Assembly (NCBI RefSeq): GCF_015244565.1
Contig: NZ_JABCQG010000007.1
Location: forward strand, 62,001-126,000
Source: Gluconobacter vitians
Lineage (GTDB): Bacteria; Pseudomonadota; Alphaproteobacteria; Acetobacterales; Acetobacteraceae
Reading direction: 5' to 3'
Length of the DNA: 64,000 bases
In this document: piece by piece, positions 8,159-18,067 of the stretch
Numbering within the stretch: position 1 is the stretch's first letter
How the letters are laid out: each line of letters opens with the position of its first letter
Made by a program: the position numbers and the translations under genes
The notes under the pieces: generated by a model
The model's database searches: none
What the model was told of the DNA's origin: nothing
Seen by the model: the letters and a program-made list of their open reading frames with translations, nothing else

Positions 8159-8578
8159 ATGCGCATGATTACGCTGCCGCCGGATTATAGGCCCTCCGAC
8201 AATGAAGAGTTCATGAACCCGCTTCAGGTGGAGTACTTCAGGCAGAAACTTCTGCGCTGGCGTCTTGATCTCCTGAAGGAAGCAGATGGAACCCTTGCGA
8301 GTCTCTCGGAAGGTGGAATTCATGAATCCGACATCACCGACCGCGCCAGTGTCGAGACGGATCGCGCTTTCGAGCTTCGGACCCGTGACCGGGCCCGCAA
8401 GCTGATCGCCAAGATCAACATGGCGCTCGAACGCATTGATGATGGAAGCTATGGATTCTGCGAAGAAACGGGAGAGCCGATCGGCCTGAAGCGGCTTGAA
8501 GCCCGCCCGATCGCGACCCTCTCCATCGACGCGCAGGAACGGCACGAGCGGATGGAAAAGGTCCATCGGGACGATTAA
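8159..8578 (+). CDS. dksA: DksA-type RNA polymerase-binding regulator
   Basis: 139 residues from ATG 8159, which has AAGGGA 8 nt upstream; a second ATG lies two codons later. The coiled-coil region (about 20-100) includes LLKEADGTLASL and SDITDRASVETDRAFELRTRDR, with the acidic tip motif DxxDxA (DITDRA). The C-terminal finger has one cysteine (GFCEETGEPIGLKRL) instead of four, as in other alphaproteobacterial DksA proteins that fold without full zinc coordination. DksA binds the secondary channel of RNA polymerase and, with ppGpp, tunes rRNA and amino-acid promoters. Confidence 0.9.
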   Translation: MRMITLPPDYRPSDNEEFMNPLQVEYFRQKLLRWRLDLLKEADGTLASLSEGGIHESDITDRASVETDRAFELRTRDRARKLIAKINMALERIDDGSYGFCEETGEPIGLKRLEARPIATLSIDAQERHERMEKVHRDD

Positions 8579-8586
8579 GGCTTGCG

Positions 8587-8620
8587 CTTGGCGCGCTGAC
8601 CCGTTACGAAGCGCGCCAAG
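8587..8620 (+). terminator. Strong hairpin between dksA and tRNA-Thr
   Basis: A perfect 10-bp stem, CTTGGCGCGC with GCGCGCCAAG, around a 14-nt loop, starting 8 bp after the dksA stop. There is no T-tract, so it may be an RNA processing or stability element rather than a true terminator. Confidence 0.45.
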
Positions 8621-8630
8621 GCAACGGTAT

Positions 8631-8705
<75 letters not shown>

Positions 8706-8891
8706 TTTTTCCTTCTTTTCAGAGACTTGGCAGTTCGATCAGTCTCAAATACCCCCTCATTACGGGCCGTAGCGCATGGCTGTCGTAACTCACTTCCGCC
8801 AATGGGATGTGAAGCAGGGGCCTGCCTAAGACCCGCCCGCAAAAATACCCGTAATTGATGGGTGATCATGCCTGTGCAGAAACACAGGCAT

Positions 8892-8927
8892 AAAAAAAGC
8901 CGCCTCTCTAATGGGAGGGCGGCCTTT
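8892..8927 (-). terminator. Intrinsic terminator of gcrA
   Basis: On the minus strand GGCCGCCCTCCC and a near-complementary GAGAGGCGGC form a stem followed by seven T residues, 18 bp after the gcrA stop. A further 8-bp hairpin, TGCCTGTG/CACAGGCA (8869-8890), lies directly beyond it. Confidence 0.8.
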
Positions 8928-8944
8928 TCGGGTTAGTGCGCCTT

Positions 8945-9634
8945 TTAATCGCGGCGGTCGCGGATTTTTACATACGCAATAGCTGCATGCTCGGCGCAGT
9001 AAGGCTTTCCGGGAAGCGGTGTCGCGCCGCAGAAATGAAAACCCGGTGTGCCAGGATCGCCGATGGGCCAGCAGCAGGACGGGCCACGGCGGGTCGGGCG
9101 GTCGATGCCCGCGGTCGAAAAGCGGGGCGGCATAGCCGGACGCGGTGCAGGAGCGACGCGAGGTTCCGGCTTGGGGGCTGCAGCAGGCTCCCGACGGGCC
9201 GCAACAGTTTCCTTGGCGGCCGCCGGGAGGGGACGTGAGGCAGTGACCGGCGGCGTCGGCTTCGCGGCTTCAGGGGCAACAGACGGTGCTTTACGGACCG
9301 GAGCAGCAGGCTTTTCTGCCACCTTCTCCACAACGCCTGCAGACACCTTGGCGGGAGCCGCATCCTTGTCCGCAAACAGGTCCGCTGCCGCAGGTTCGGC
9401 AGCCTTGGCGCGAGAGGGGCTTTTACGACGGGGGGTGGCTTCCGTCGTACCCGTTTCGCCGTCCTTGGCCTTGCGGTTACGGATGGGAGATGGACGCGGC
9501 GGCAGGCCCAGACGGTGCGCCTTGCCGACGACGGCATTCTTGGTGATGGAGAGCTGGCGGCCGATTTCTGCGGTCGAAAGTCCCTGACTCCACAGATCGC
9601 GAAGTCTGGCGATCGTCTCGTCCGTCCACTCCAT
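8945..9634 (-). CDS. gcrA: GcrA-family cell-cycle regulator
   Basis: 229 residues from ATG 9634, with AGGGAA about 9 nt upstream. The N-terminus is the GcrA helix-turn-helix (MEWTDETIARLRDLW, STAEIGRQL, TKNAVVGKAHRLGL). Residues about 50-170 are an Ala/Pro/Lys-rich low-complexity linker. The C-terminal block has the conserved cysteines (SCCWPIGDPG, FCGA, YCAEH) seen in the family. In Caulobacter GcrA binds sigma70-RNA polymerase and activates promoters carrying CcrM-methylated GANTC. This copy is longer than the Caulobacter protein because of the linker. It ends at a strong terminator. Confidence 0.88.
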   Translation of the reverse strand: MEWTDETIARLRDLWSQGLSTAEIGRQLSITKNAVVGKAHRLGLPPRPSPIRNRKAKDGETGTTEATPRRKSPSRAKAAEPAAADLFADKDAAPAKVSAGVVEKVAEKPAAPVRKAPSVAPEAAKPTPPVTASRPLPAAAKETVAARREPAAAPKPEPRVAPAPRPAMPPRFSTAGIDRPTRRGPSCCWPIGDPGTPGFHFCGATPLPGKPYCAEHAAIAYVKIRDRRD

Positions 9635-9769
9635 ATGTTCGTTTCCCTGTCCCGCTTCGGTGCCTGGCCCGGCCCGATATGCTGTTGGTTTCCAGTCCCG
9701 GCCCACCGGACCCGGAACATCTTCGGGAGGTTTCTTACCAGAAACTCCCCGCCGCGTCGAAGCCGGTTC

Positions 9770-10960
9770 TTACGAGGCCGGTTCTGCGACGCGCTGTAGC
9801 TCTACAAGTCCATTCACGACAGCCAGTGCGATCTCGCCACGGACCAGCGCCTGAGCGTCCAGACCAAACAGTTCGCGCCGCCAGCCTTTCAGGGCACCGA
9901 CATCGGTTTTACCCAGCGCAATCCAGTCCAGATCGTCCGAAGAGGCGACCAGACGGGGGGCAACCTTGTGCTCCTCACACTTTGCCGCCAGCAGGACCCG
10001 CAGAAGCGCCACGAGGGCCGTGGACGGCCGTGGGCGATCGGATTTTGATGGTGCTTTCGGAAGCTCGGACTCCGGGAGTTCCTGAGCAATGCTAATCGCT
10101 TCAAGCAGGCCTTTGCCCATCTTGCCCTCGGCAAAACCGCGCGTCACGCCGCGGATGCGGGAAAGGGCCTCGACCGTATCGGGATGAACGGCTGCGATTT
10201 CCAGCAGGCTTTCGTCACGGATGACGCGCTGGCGGGGAATATCGGCGTTCTGGGCTTCCTGTTCGCGCCAGGCCGTGACTTCACGCAGAATGCCAAGCAT
10301 CCGGCGGTTGCTGGTGCGGGCCTTCAGCTTTTCCCACAAACGGCGGGGATCCGGGCGAAACGTCTTTTCTTCCGTCAGGACAGCCTGTTCGGCATCGGCC
10401 CAATGCAGACGTCCCTGCTCGGCAAGCTGTTTACGCAGGGCATCATAAACCGTGCGCAGATGCGTGACATCGGCAGCAGCGTAGGCGATCTGCGCCTTGC
10501 TCAGCGGACGGGCCGACCAGTCACTGAAACGGTGGGCCTTGTCGATGCTGCGACCGGTGATTGCGCCGACCAGACTGTCATAGCCGACCTGATCGCCGAA
10601 CCCGGCTACCATAGCGGCAACCTGCGTATCGAAGACCGAGGCGGGAAGACGGTCAAAAATATGAAGGAAAATCTCAAGATCCTGCCGGGCGGCATGGAAG
10701 ACCTTGGTGCAATCCGGTTTGGCCAGAAGGGCGCCAAGAGGTGTGAGATCGATGCCGGGCGCCAGCGTGTCGATCAGGACGACATCTTCGGTTCCGGCAA
10801 GCTGGACGAGGCAGAGCTCGGGCCAGTAGGTCCGTTCCCGGACGAATTCCGTGTCGATGGTCACGAAAGGCTCGTTCTGCAGTTTTTCGCAGATACGGGC
10901 CACCTCCTCACTGGAGGTCAGGAGAACGGGGGTCGGGAAGGTCGGAGCTTTCGAGCGCAT
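9770..10960 (-). CDS. rnd: Ribonuclease D
   Basis: 396 residues. The DEDD 3'-5' exonuclease domain occupies about 15-205: motif I is IDTEF with Asp36 and Glu38, motif II is FHAARQDLE, and motif III contains YAAADV. A HRDC domain follows (about 215-295, WREQEAQNADIPRQRVIRDESLLEIA). RNase D trims the 3' ends of tRNA precursors and other small RNAs in the cytoplasm. A 9-bp direct repeat, GCCGGTTCT (9762-9770 and 9777-9785), spans its stop codon. It lies between trxA and gcrA on the same strand but with its own gaps, so co-transcription is uncertain. Confidence 0.93.
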   Translation of the reverse strand: MRSKAPTFPTPVLLTSSEEVARICEKLQNEPFVTIDTEFVRERTYWPELCLVQLAGTEDVVLIDTLAPGIDLTPLGALLAKPDCTKVFHAARQDLEIFLHIFDRLPASVFDTQVAAMVAGFGDQVGYDSLVGAITGRSIDKAHRFSDWSARPLSKAQIAYAAADVTHLRTVYDALRKQLAEQGRLHWADAEQAVLTEEKTFRPDPRRLWEKLKARTSNRRMLGILREVTAWREQEAQNADIPRQRVIRDESLLEIAAVHPDTVEALSRIRGVTRGFAEGKMGKGLLEAISIAQELPESELPKAPSKSDRPRPSTALVALLRVLLAAKCEEHKVAPRLVASSDDLDWIALGKTDVGALKGWRRELFGLDAQALVRGEIALAVVNGLVELQRVAEPAS

Positions 10961-10963
10961 GAA

Positions 10964-10990
10964 ACGATCCTACACAAAGCGCAGGATCGT
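10964..10990 (-). terminator. Hairpin downstream of trxA
   Basis: A perfect 8-bp stem ACGATCCT/AGGATCGT with an 11-nt loop between trxA and rnd. It has no T-tract; it is the only candidate terminator for the trxA transcript and also lies just upstream of the rnd start. Confidence 0.35.
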
Positions 10991-11033
10991 GACCACGCCC
11001 CCCGATCGTCCTTCCCTCACCCTTTCAGGTCGA

Positions 11034-11360
<327 letters not shown>

Positions 11361-11444
11361 GAGGGTATTCCTTGTGGCGAATGATGTTTCTGAGAACGGA
11401 TATCGGCTGCCCTGCCCCTCACTGCAAGGGGCTTTTGATCTGCA

Positions 11445-14400
11445 TCAAGCTCCGGGACGGACCTGATCCAGTAGCGGGGACGGAAGTGTGACAACGGCCG
11501 GTCCTTCCGTCCAGACCAGAGAACAGTGAATGTCGTAGCCGGGATGAAGTTGCGCCAGCACGGCGCGATAGGCCGCCATCTGACGCAGATAGGCGACCGG
11601 CGTGCGCTCGGCCCGCAGAGGGGGATTGCGATTCGTCTTGTAGTCGCAGACCCAGATCTGCCCGTCCTCGATCCGCAAGCGATCCACCTGCCCGAGCACC
11701 ACGCGGCCCACGCTAACACCGGAAATCGGTTGTTCCGCGCGGCTTCCGGGCGCAAAAAGCGGCGCAAGGTCGGGATGGGACAGCACACCCAGAACCTGCT
11801 GGGCCAGACGCTCGATTTCCGGTTCCGTCAGACCAAGCGCCCGGCGGGACAGCCAGCGTAGAGCCACGGCCTCACGCTCGGCGGGAGGAGTTTCCGGCAG
11901 AAGCTGGAGCAGACGGTGGATCATCGTGCCGCGTCGCATGGCCTGTTCGCGGACCGGTGTGGGACGGCCAGCCAGAAGCTCCAATGGCGAGCGTGCGGCC
12001 GGAAGTTCGCCGAACTCCACACCATCCGGGCGGCTGGGCGCGAGCGGACGCGTCATGGCATCTTCATGCGGCGTGATGACGGGTTTCCAGTCCGGCGCGC
12101 GTCCCATCCAGTCCGGTAACGTCGCGCAGGGCGGTTCGGCCGATCCGGGCTGGAAAGCAACAGGAGCAAGCGTCCGGGCCTCTTCCAGCACAAGCCGCTC
12201 GCCTTCCCAGCCCAGATCCATAGGTTCGGATCGCGCATGGGCCAGTTGCCGGAACCCCGCCTCACATTGCTGATACCAGCTTGTATCCGCAGGCTCGCGC
12301 TTGGCTCCGGCCCCACAGATCACCAGCCAGTCACTGGCGCGGGTCAGGGCGACGTAAAGCAGGCGATTGCTTTCGGCGCGGGCTTTTTCGGCGTCCCGTT
12401 CGGACAGGGCCGTCGTAACTTCCGTCCCCATGTCCTTTTTCGGCACCCAGAGCGGAAGTTCGAGCGCGCCCGCCTCTTCCCACAGGAAATCGCTGCCCGG
12501 CGGCGGCTTGGAGGTCGTATCCGGCATCACGACCAGACGTGCCTGAAGCCCCTTGGAGCCGTGCACGGTCATGACACGGACGGCTCCGAGGTCACTTTCA
12601 GCCTCGCGCTTGCTGGTGATCTCACTGGCTTCGAGCCAATGCAGGAAGCCCTGAAGCGATGGCGGGTGCAGCCCTTCGTAGCGCAGTGCCGCCGTCAGCA
12701 GTTCATCCACCGGTTCGGCGGCTTCCGGCCCGAGACGCCGCAGCAGCCGCGTACGGCCGCCATGCTGGCCCAGCGTCTCGGCAAGTAACCGATACGGAGA
12801 CGCATAATCGACGCGCGCATAGAGCGTGGACAGCATCTCCCAGGCCGACCGCCAGTCCTCGCGCTCCCGGTGCCGTTCGCGCAGAACGGTCCAGAGCGGC
12901 TGGCCTTTCGGGCCGAGGGCATGGGCCGTGCCATTGCGGGTGGCGAGCGCCATCAGCGAGTCGTCCGTCAGCCCGCCGAGCGGGGACGTCAGGACGGAAG
13001 CGAGTGTCAGATCGTCCTGCGGCAGGAGCAGGGCCGCACAGAGCGTCATGAGATCGCGGACCGCCACCTGCTGCGTCAGCCCGACCCGGACCAAGGTCGC
13101 GACCGGGACATTGCGCGATTTCAGGGCCCGGATCAGCGAGCGCAGGAAGGGCGAGCGTCGGGGGACGAGGATCAGCACATCGCCAGCCGTCAGGAGTGCC
13201 TGTCCCGGCTGGGGTGGACGACCGATCTGCTGGTCGATCCATTCCGCAAGGGCTTCGGCGAGGCGCTGCGGCGCACTGCGCTGTCCGGTATTGGCGGATG
13301 GCGCACGCCAGGGCGTGAGGCCTTCGTCATCATCCTCGCCCTGTACCACAGGGACGAGCGGCCAGAGTTCCACGCGTCCCCCCTGCCCCGGACGGGCCGA
13401 CACATGCGGGCGCAGCGTCTTTTCGTCGTCCTGAAGCAGGCCATGCGCCGCGAGAGGCTGGGAGAACACCGCATCCACGAAAGACAGGACGGGCGGGACC
13501 GAGCGGAAGGAGACGTTCAGTTCCGGATCGCGCCACAGCAGACCGGCATTGCGGACCCGGCTGGCAAATTCGTGACGCCAGCGGTGAAACTCTTCCGGCT
13601 GGGCGCCTTGGAAGCCGTAGATCGACTGCTTGTAATCGCCGACCGCGAAGATCGTGCGCGGACGCGGCCCCATGTCCCACGCGCCCTCTCCGGCGAAGAA
13701 CTCGGATGTGAGCGCGCCGGCGATTTCCCATTGCAGGCCGGAATTGTCCTGCACCTCATCCAGCAGCAGATGGTCGATGCCGCCATCGAGCTTGTAGAGC
13801 ACCCAGGCCGCACCAGGATCGCGCAAAAGGTTGCGGGTTTCCTGAATGAGGTCGTTGTAATCGACCAGGCCACGGGCGGACTTGCCGTCCTGAAACGCCG
13901 TCAGCATCGGCGCGGCGAGACCCAGCAGGGCGCGGTTCAGCAGGACAAGCCGGGCACTCTTGAGGCTGGCTTGAAGATCGAGAAGACGCTGCGCCTCGTC
14001 CTCCAGCAGAGGTACAATGCCCGGAACGGCTTCCTGCGCCTTCTTGGCGACGATCCGGTTCATCTGCCGTACGGTTCCCTTGTCCGTCAGCAGACATTTT
14101 GCCCAGACTGCGGGCGCACGTTCAGCCGGTTCCGTCCCGAGCCAGGCCAGCATCTGTTCAACATTGGTACGGGCCGCGGGTGTCACGAGCCCAAGCACAT
14201 CCCGCAGCCCAGCCTGCAGATCATCTTCCTTCGGCGGCTGGCAGGCGAGGCTTTCAAGGTCTTCAAGGCTCTGCTGTCCGGCTTTCAGGGCCTTGCGATA
14301 GGCGCTGACAACGCTGTCCGGCAAAGTGGCCCAGCGCTCCAGCAGCGGGCGCGCACGGCTTTCCTCCATGTTCAGCGTGCGGATGCGCTGGAAAAAGCGG

Positions 14401-15020
14401 TCCAGTCCCACCGTTCCGGCCACATCGGCCGCAAGCTCCGGCGAACGGGCCAGTCCGTCTTCCATCGCTTCCCGCAAGGCCAATGTGGTGTCGGTGTCTT
14501 CCATCAGCGTAAAATGCGGATCAACCGAGGCTTCCAGCGGGAAACGCCGTAGCAGGGACTGGCAGAAGGCATGGATCGTCTCGATCCGCAGGCCGCCCGG
14601 CAGATCAAGCACGCACAGGAACAGGGCGCGGGCACGACGGCGGGTTTCGTCCGTGTTGGGAACGTCGAGGCTTTCGAGTTCCGCACCCAGCTTCGCATCC
14701 GGCAGCGAGACCCAGCTTCCCAGCTTCTGCTGAAGCCGGTTGGCCATCTCGGCAGCGGCGGCCTTGGTATAGGTCAGACACAGGATGCGCGAGGGATGCG
14801 CACCATCAGCCAGAATGGTGTCACCGTCCTCGGTCTGCACATAGAGCGGCAGCATGAGCCGCAGCAGGCGGTCGATCAGCAGTTTCGTCTTGCCCGAACC
14901 CGCCGAGGCGGAGACGAACACCGAAGCGCGCGGATCGGAGGCCTGACGCTGCGTGCGATCGGCGGCGGCGATGACTTCAGCGCGGGTAACGGGGTGCGTC
15001 ACAGGCGGCATGTCGTTCAT
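11445..15020 (-). CDS. addA: AddA, double-strand break repair helicase-nuclease
   Basis: 1191 residues. The Walker A motif (SASAGSGKTKLL) is near residue 38, followed by UvrD/PcrA-type motifs (ILCLTYTKAAAAEMANRL, LLLDEVQDNSGLQWEI, AVGDYKQSIYGFQGA, VMTVHGSKGLQARLV, LYVALTRASDWL). The C-terminal RecB-like nuclease carries QVDRLR followed by the catalytic DYKTN motif (about residue 1135). With AddB it resects broken ends and loads RecA, replacing RecBCD. ATG 15020 overlaps the addB stop (ATGA), so an upstream alternative at 15053 is rejected. Confidence 0.95.
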   Translation of the reverse strand: MNDMPPVTHPVTRAEVIAAADRTQRQASDPRASVFVSASAGSGKTKLLIDRLLRLMLPLYVQTEDGDTILADGAHPSRILCLTYTKAAAAEMANRLQQKLGSWVSLPDAKLGAELESLDVPNTDETRRRARALFLCVLDLPGGLRIETIHAFCQSLLRRFPLEASVDPHFTLMEDTDTTLALREAMEDGLARSPELAADVAGTVGLDRFFQRIRTLNMEESRARPLLERWATLPDSVVSAYRKALKAGQQSLEDLESLACQPPKEDDLQAGLRDVLGLVTPAARTNVEQMLAWLGTEPAERAPAVWAKCLLTDKGTVRQMNRIVAKKAQEAVPGIVPLLEDEAQRLLDLQASLKSARLVLLNRALLGLAAPMLTAFQDGKSARGLVDYNDLIQETRNLLRDPGAAWVLYKLDGGIDHLLLDEVQDNSGLQWEIAGALTSEFFAGEGAWDMGPRPRTIFAVGDYKQSIYGFQGAQPEEFHRWRHEFASRVRNAGLLWRDPELNVSFRSVPPVLSFVDAVFSQPLAAHGLLQDDEKTLRPHVSARPGQGGRVELWPLVPVVQGEDDDEGLTPWRAPSANTGQRSAPQRLAEALAEWIDQQIGRPPQPGQALLTAGDVLILVPRRSPFLRSLIRALKSRNVPVATLVRVGLTQQVAVRDLMTLCAALLLPQDDLTLASVLTSPLGGLTDDSLMALATRNGTAHALGPKGQPLWTVLRERHREREDWRSAWEMLSTLYARVDYASPYRLLAETLGQHGGRTRLLRRLGPEAAEPVDELLTAALRYEGLHPPSLQGFLHWLEASEITSKREAESDLGAVRVMTVHGSKGLQARLVVMPDTTSKPPPGSDFLWEEAGALELPLWVPKKDMGTEVTTALSERDAEKARAESNRLLYVALTRASDWLVICGAGAKREPADTSWYQQCEAGFRQLAHARSEPMDLGWEGERLVLEEARTLAPVAFQPGSAEPPCATLPDWMGRAPDWKPVITPHEDAMTRPLAPSRPDGVEFGELPAARSPLELLAGRPTPVREQAMRRGTMIHRLLQLLPETPPAEREAVALRWLSRRALGLTEPEIERLAQQVLGVLSHPDLAPLFAPGSRAEQPISGVSVGRVVLGQVDRLRIEDGQIWVCDYKTNRNPPLRAERTPVAYLRQMAAYRAVLAQLHPGYDIHCSLVWTEGPAVVTLPSPLLDQVRPGA

Positions 15021-18000
15021 TCGCCCTCTCCTTCCGCATAGGCCGCGCGCCATTCATCCACGCGGGCAAGTTGGGCGTAGTCGGTGTAACGCGGGACGTG
15101 CCCGGCCCAGGGCTGGGAGCGGTAGGGCTGATCGGGATTGTCGTATTCGTCCACGAGAGTCCGGAGTTTTTCCATGGCCTCACCAATCAGGGTCGGCGCG
15201 TCCGTTCCGGAGCGTGCACCGGGCACTTCGCTTTCCTTGCCCGGATCCTCCCCGCCGGTCAGGTGCCAGTAGAGCAGCTTCTTCGTCTCAACAGCCGGAA
15301 CGTCCTTGAACGCCCCTTTCGCCAGCAGAGCGCCTTCGAGCACGAGCTGGACGGACCAGCCTTCCGCAACATTCTTCCCGCTGGGGGGCTGTCCGGTCTT
15401 GTAATCGAAGACCGTTGCCAGACCATCCGCACCGATATCTATCCGGTCCGCACGGCCGCGCAGTTCGAACGGCGCGAAAGCCGCCTGAAGACGGAAAGAT
15501 GCCGTGACCTCCACAAATCGCCCCTGCGCCGGGCCGCTTTCCTCCATGTCCAGACGGTAGGCAGCTTCTTTTTCCGCCACCCAGTCCGCGATCCGGGTCA
15601 GACGCGGCCCCCACCAGTTTACGAGAGCCGGACGCATATTGGCCTTCGCCAGTTCCTCGGCAAAAACGCGACGCAGGATGGCGCTCGCATTGGCGGGCCA
15701 GCGCTCGGGGAAGTCGCTCAGGACGCGTTCCATCGCATCATGCACGATCATACCGAAATCAGCGTGTTCCGCGCCTTCCTCCAGCGGCTTGAGCGCGCGG
15801 AGCTTCAGGACATGCTTGGCATAGATCGCATACGGATCGTGCATCCAGGTCTCGATCTCGGTGATGCTGAGACCGCGTGGACGCAGGGCGACGGGCGGCC
15901 GCGGTTCGGGCGGCGCGACAGCTTCGGCGCCTGCGAGCGGCTGGTCCAGACAGCGCTGCCAGTCCAGAGCGGGATGCAGCGGCAGGCTCTGGGAGCGGCC
16001 GCCAAGAAATGCATCCATCCGCACCATCCAGCGCGCAGGAACGCCGGGCGCGCCCTCACGCCGGGCCGAACTGGCGAACACGGCTTCCTTCGACGCCAGA
16101 ATGGTCGAAACGAAATCATGCGCGCTCACACCCGTCTGCCGTTCCGGAGACGGCAGCCCGACCCGTACGCGCATCGGACGGCTCAGCCACGGTCCCGGAT
16201 CGGTCGCAGGCGGCCAGACGCCTTCGTTCAGTCCACCCAGCACCACGACATCGAATGCCAGAAGCCGCGCTTCCAGCACACCGAGGATCGAAACACGCGG
16301 ATGCGCCAGTTCCACGCCCCCGCGATGCGCGCGCAGACCGGTCAGCATCTGCCCGGCCATGGACGTATTGAGGAACGAATCCAGATGCGTCAGCCGCTGC
16401 GGCGGCAGGATGCCCGTATTGACGATCAGCGCCGCCAGATGGCGCGACAGAGCCTCGCCGTCCTCACCCAGCCACAGACGCGCACCCGGATGGCGCGGTT
16501 CGTCTTCCGGTGTATCCAGCTCTTCTGCCGTGGCGGCCAGAGCTTCCGCCGTATGGATCAGGCGTTCAAGCAGTTCCGGCAGGGGGATGGCGCCTTCGAT
16601 GGACAGGAGCGGATCAAAGGCCTGCTCGATGCGTGCGATGAAGGCGGCGGGACCTTCCGGCTCGTCGGGAGCATCCGCACTGGCGCCGTGATCGGGGGCA
16701 TGTTTCTTCTGGGTGTAGTCGTGCAGCGCGGCTTTTAGGCCCACGATGCCCGGCGCAGGAGCAGGCCCACGCAGCAACAACCGTTCCAGCCGCCGGGCGG
16801 AGGCATGACAATCACCCGGCGTGCGGCCCAACGAGGCGAGCGGATGTTTCAGAACGGACAGAAGCGCCACCGGGGACAGACGCGCCTCGGCGGCAGTCGC
16901 GATTAGGCGCAGGAACACGGCGGCCGGAGTCTGGGACAGGGACTCGCCCGCACTGTCATCGGCATAGATGCCAAAACGCAGAAGCTCGGTGCCCACACGC
17001 TGCGCCAGAGCGCGATCCGGCGTGACGAGCGCGCAGGTTTTCCCGGCTTCGGAGACGACATCGCGCAGGATCAGGGCAATGGCCTGCGCTTCCTGCTGCT
17101 GGTCCTGCGCGGGCAGGATGGAGAGGCCATCGATATCACGAGGACGACTGTCCTGCCCCCAGTGCTCGATCCCGTGTTCCGGCAGCAGGACTTCGCGCAA
17201 CATCAGTTCGCGCCCGCGATCCCTGCCACCATCCCAGTCCGTCAGTTCCTCGCGGGAGAGGTCCAGATCCGTCAGGATTTCCTTCAAACCGGCCTGCGGA
17301 TGCGATGGCGGCAGATCGGCCCAGATTTCGTCCGCCATCCCCAGATCCACGCCCGGCAGAATCACAAGGCCGGCGGGAAGCCGCGCCACCACGGCCAGCA
17401 CATCCGACACCGCCGCAGACCCATCCGCGAAACCCACACCCCAGACTGGCGTCAGCGGCGGCTTTTCCGCCCAAGTCTGCGCCTGTGCTTTCAACCGCGC
17501 GATCTGCCGCGCGACGGGGTTGGAGAGCCCCTCTTCCTCCAGCCATTTCGGCCAGACAGCAGTCACGATTTCTAGAAATTTCAGCGTCTGCTGCCAGTGA
17601 TCAGAGAAGCGCTCTTCCACCGCGTCCGGCAGACGTTCAGCCAGATCGACACCGCTGCGCTCGGCCTCGTCCATCAGGTCCGCCAGCGCTTTGGCGAGCG
17701 GCCAGGCGCGGTCGATCCCCTTGGTGCTGTCCACGCCCACACTCACGAGCGGCGTCTGAAGGATCAGCATCGAGAGCACAGCCAGACGCCGCTGCGGCTC
17801 CACGGCGGGCGGCAGAACAACGTCGATCCCGATGGACGCCAGCGCATCCTCGTCCACGTCATTAATCGCCACGATGCGCGGCAGGAGTGCGGCCTGTGTA
17901 TCCAGAACCCGCAGGAAGGCTTCCATCAGCGCACGGCCGGCGCGACGGCTGGGAACGAGGATCAGACCAGGACCATCCGTTCCGGCTGCCGGGTCCCGCT

Positions 18001-18067
18001 CAAGCCATTCCTGCGCCACACGGTCCAGAAACGGCTCCGTGCCCGCAATGGTGACGACGCCGCTCAT
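15017..18067 (-). CDS. addB: AddB, double-strand break repair subunit
   Basis: 1016 residues, usual for alphaproteobacterial AddB. The N-terminus matches the family (LDRVAQEWLERDP, LILVPSRRAGRALMEAFLR) with a degenerate helicase fold. The C-terminal nuclease has GRADRIDIG followed by FDYKTGQPP, the PD-(D/E)XK core. AddB scans for recombination hotspots and supplies the second nuclease activity. It overlaps tsaE upstream and addA downstream by 4 bp each, so tsaE-addB-addA is one tightly coupled unit. Confidence 0.93.
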   Translation of the reverse strand: MSGVVTIAGTEPFLDRVAQEWLERDPAAGTDGPGLILVPSRRAGRALMEAFLRVLDTQAALLPRIVAINDVDEDALASIGIDVVLPPAVEPQRRLAVLSMLILQTPLVSVGVDSTKGIDRAWPLAKALADLMDEAERSGVDLAERLPDAVEERFSDHWQQTLKFLEIVTAVWPKWLEEEGLSNPVARQIARLKAQAQTWAEKPPLTPVWGVGFADGSAAVSDVLAVVARLPAGLVILPGVDLGMADEIWADLPPSHPQAGLKEILTDLDLSREELTDWDGGRDRGRELMLREVLLPEHGIEHWGQDSRPRDIDGLSILPAQDQQQEAQAIALILRDVVSEAGKTCALVTPDRALAQRVGTELLRFGIYADDSAGESLSQTPAAVFLRLIATAAEARLSPVALLSVLKHPLASLGRTPGDCHASARRLERLLLRGPAPAPGIVGLKAALHDYTQKKHAPDHGASADAPDEPEGPAAFIARIEQAFDPLLSIEGAIPLPELLERLIHTAEALAATAEELDTPEDEPRHPGARLWLGEDGEALSRHLAALIVNTGILPPQRLTHLDSFLNTSMAGQMLTGLRAHRGGVELAHPRVSILGVLEARLLAFDVVVLGGLNEGVWPPATDPGPWLSRPMRVRVGLPSPERQTGVSAHDFVSTILASKEAVFASSARREGAPGVPARWMVRMDAFLGGRSQSLPLHPALDWQRCLDQPLAGAEAVAPPEPRPPVALRPRGLSITEIETWMHDPYAIYAKHVLKLRALKPLEEGAEHADFGMIVHDAMERVLSDFPERWPANASAILRRVFAEELAKANMRPALVNWWGPRLTRIADWVAEKEAAYRLDMEESGPAQGRFVEVTASFRLQAAFAPFELRGRADRIDIGADGLATVFDYKTGQPPSGKNVAEGWSVQLVLEGALLAKGAFKDVPAVETKKLLYWHLTGGEDPGKESEVPGARSGTDAPTLIGEAMEKLRTLVDEYDNPDQPYRSQPWAGHVPRYTDYAQLARVDEWRAAYAEGEGE

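Noticed and set aside
11414-11436. GCCCCT/AGGGGC hairpin followed by TTTT between addA and trxA
   Set aside because: The T-run is on the plus strand, but the genes on both sides are minus-strand, so it would not terminate addA-trxA transcription; no plus-strand transcript is evident.
12870-16738. Plus-strand ORFs of 560 and 555 codons opposite addA and addB
   Set aside because: Shadow frames; both have arginine-rich, domain-free translations while the minus strand carries AddAB motifs.
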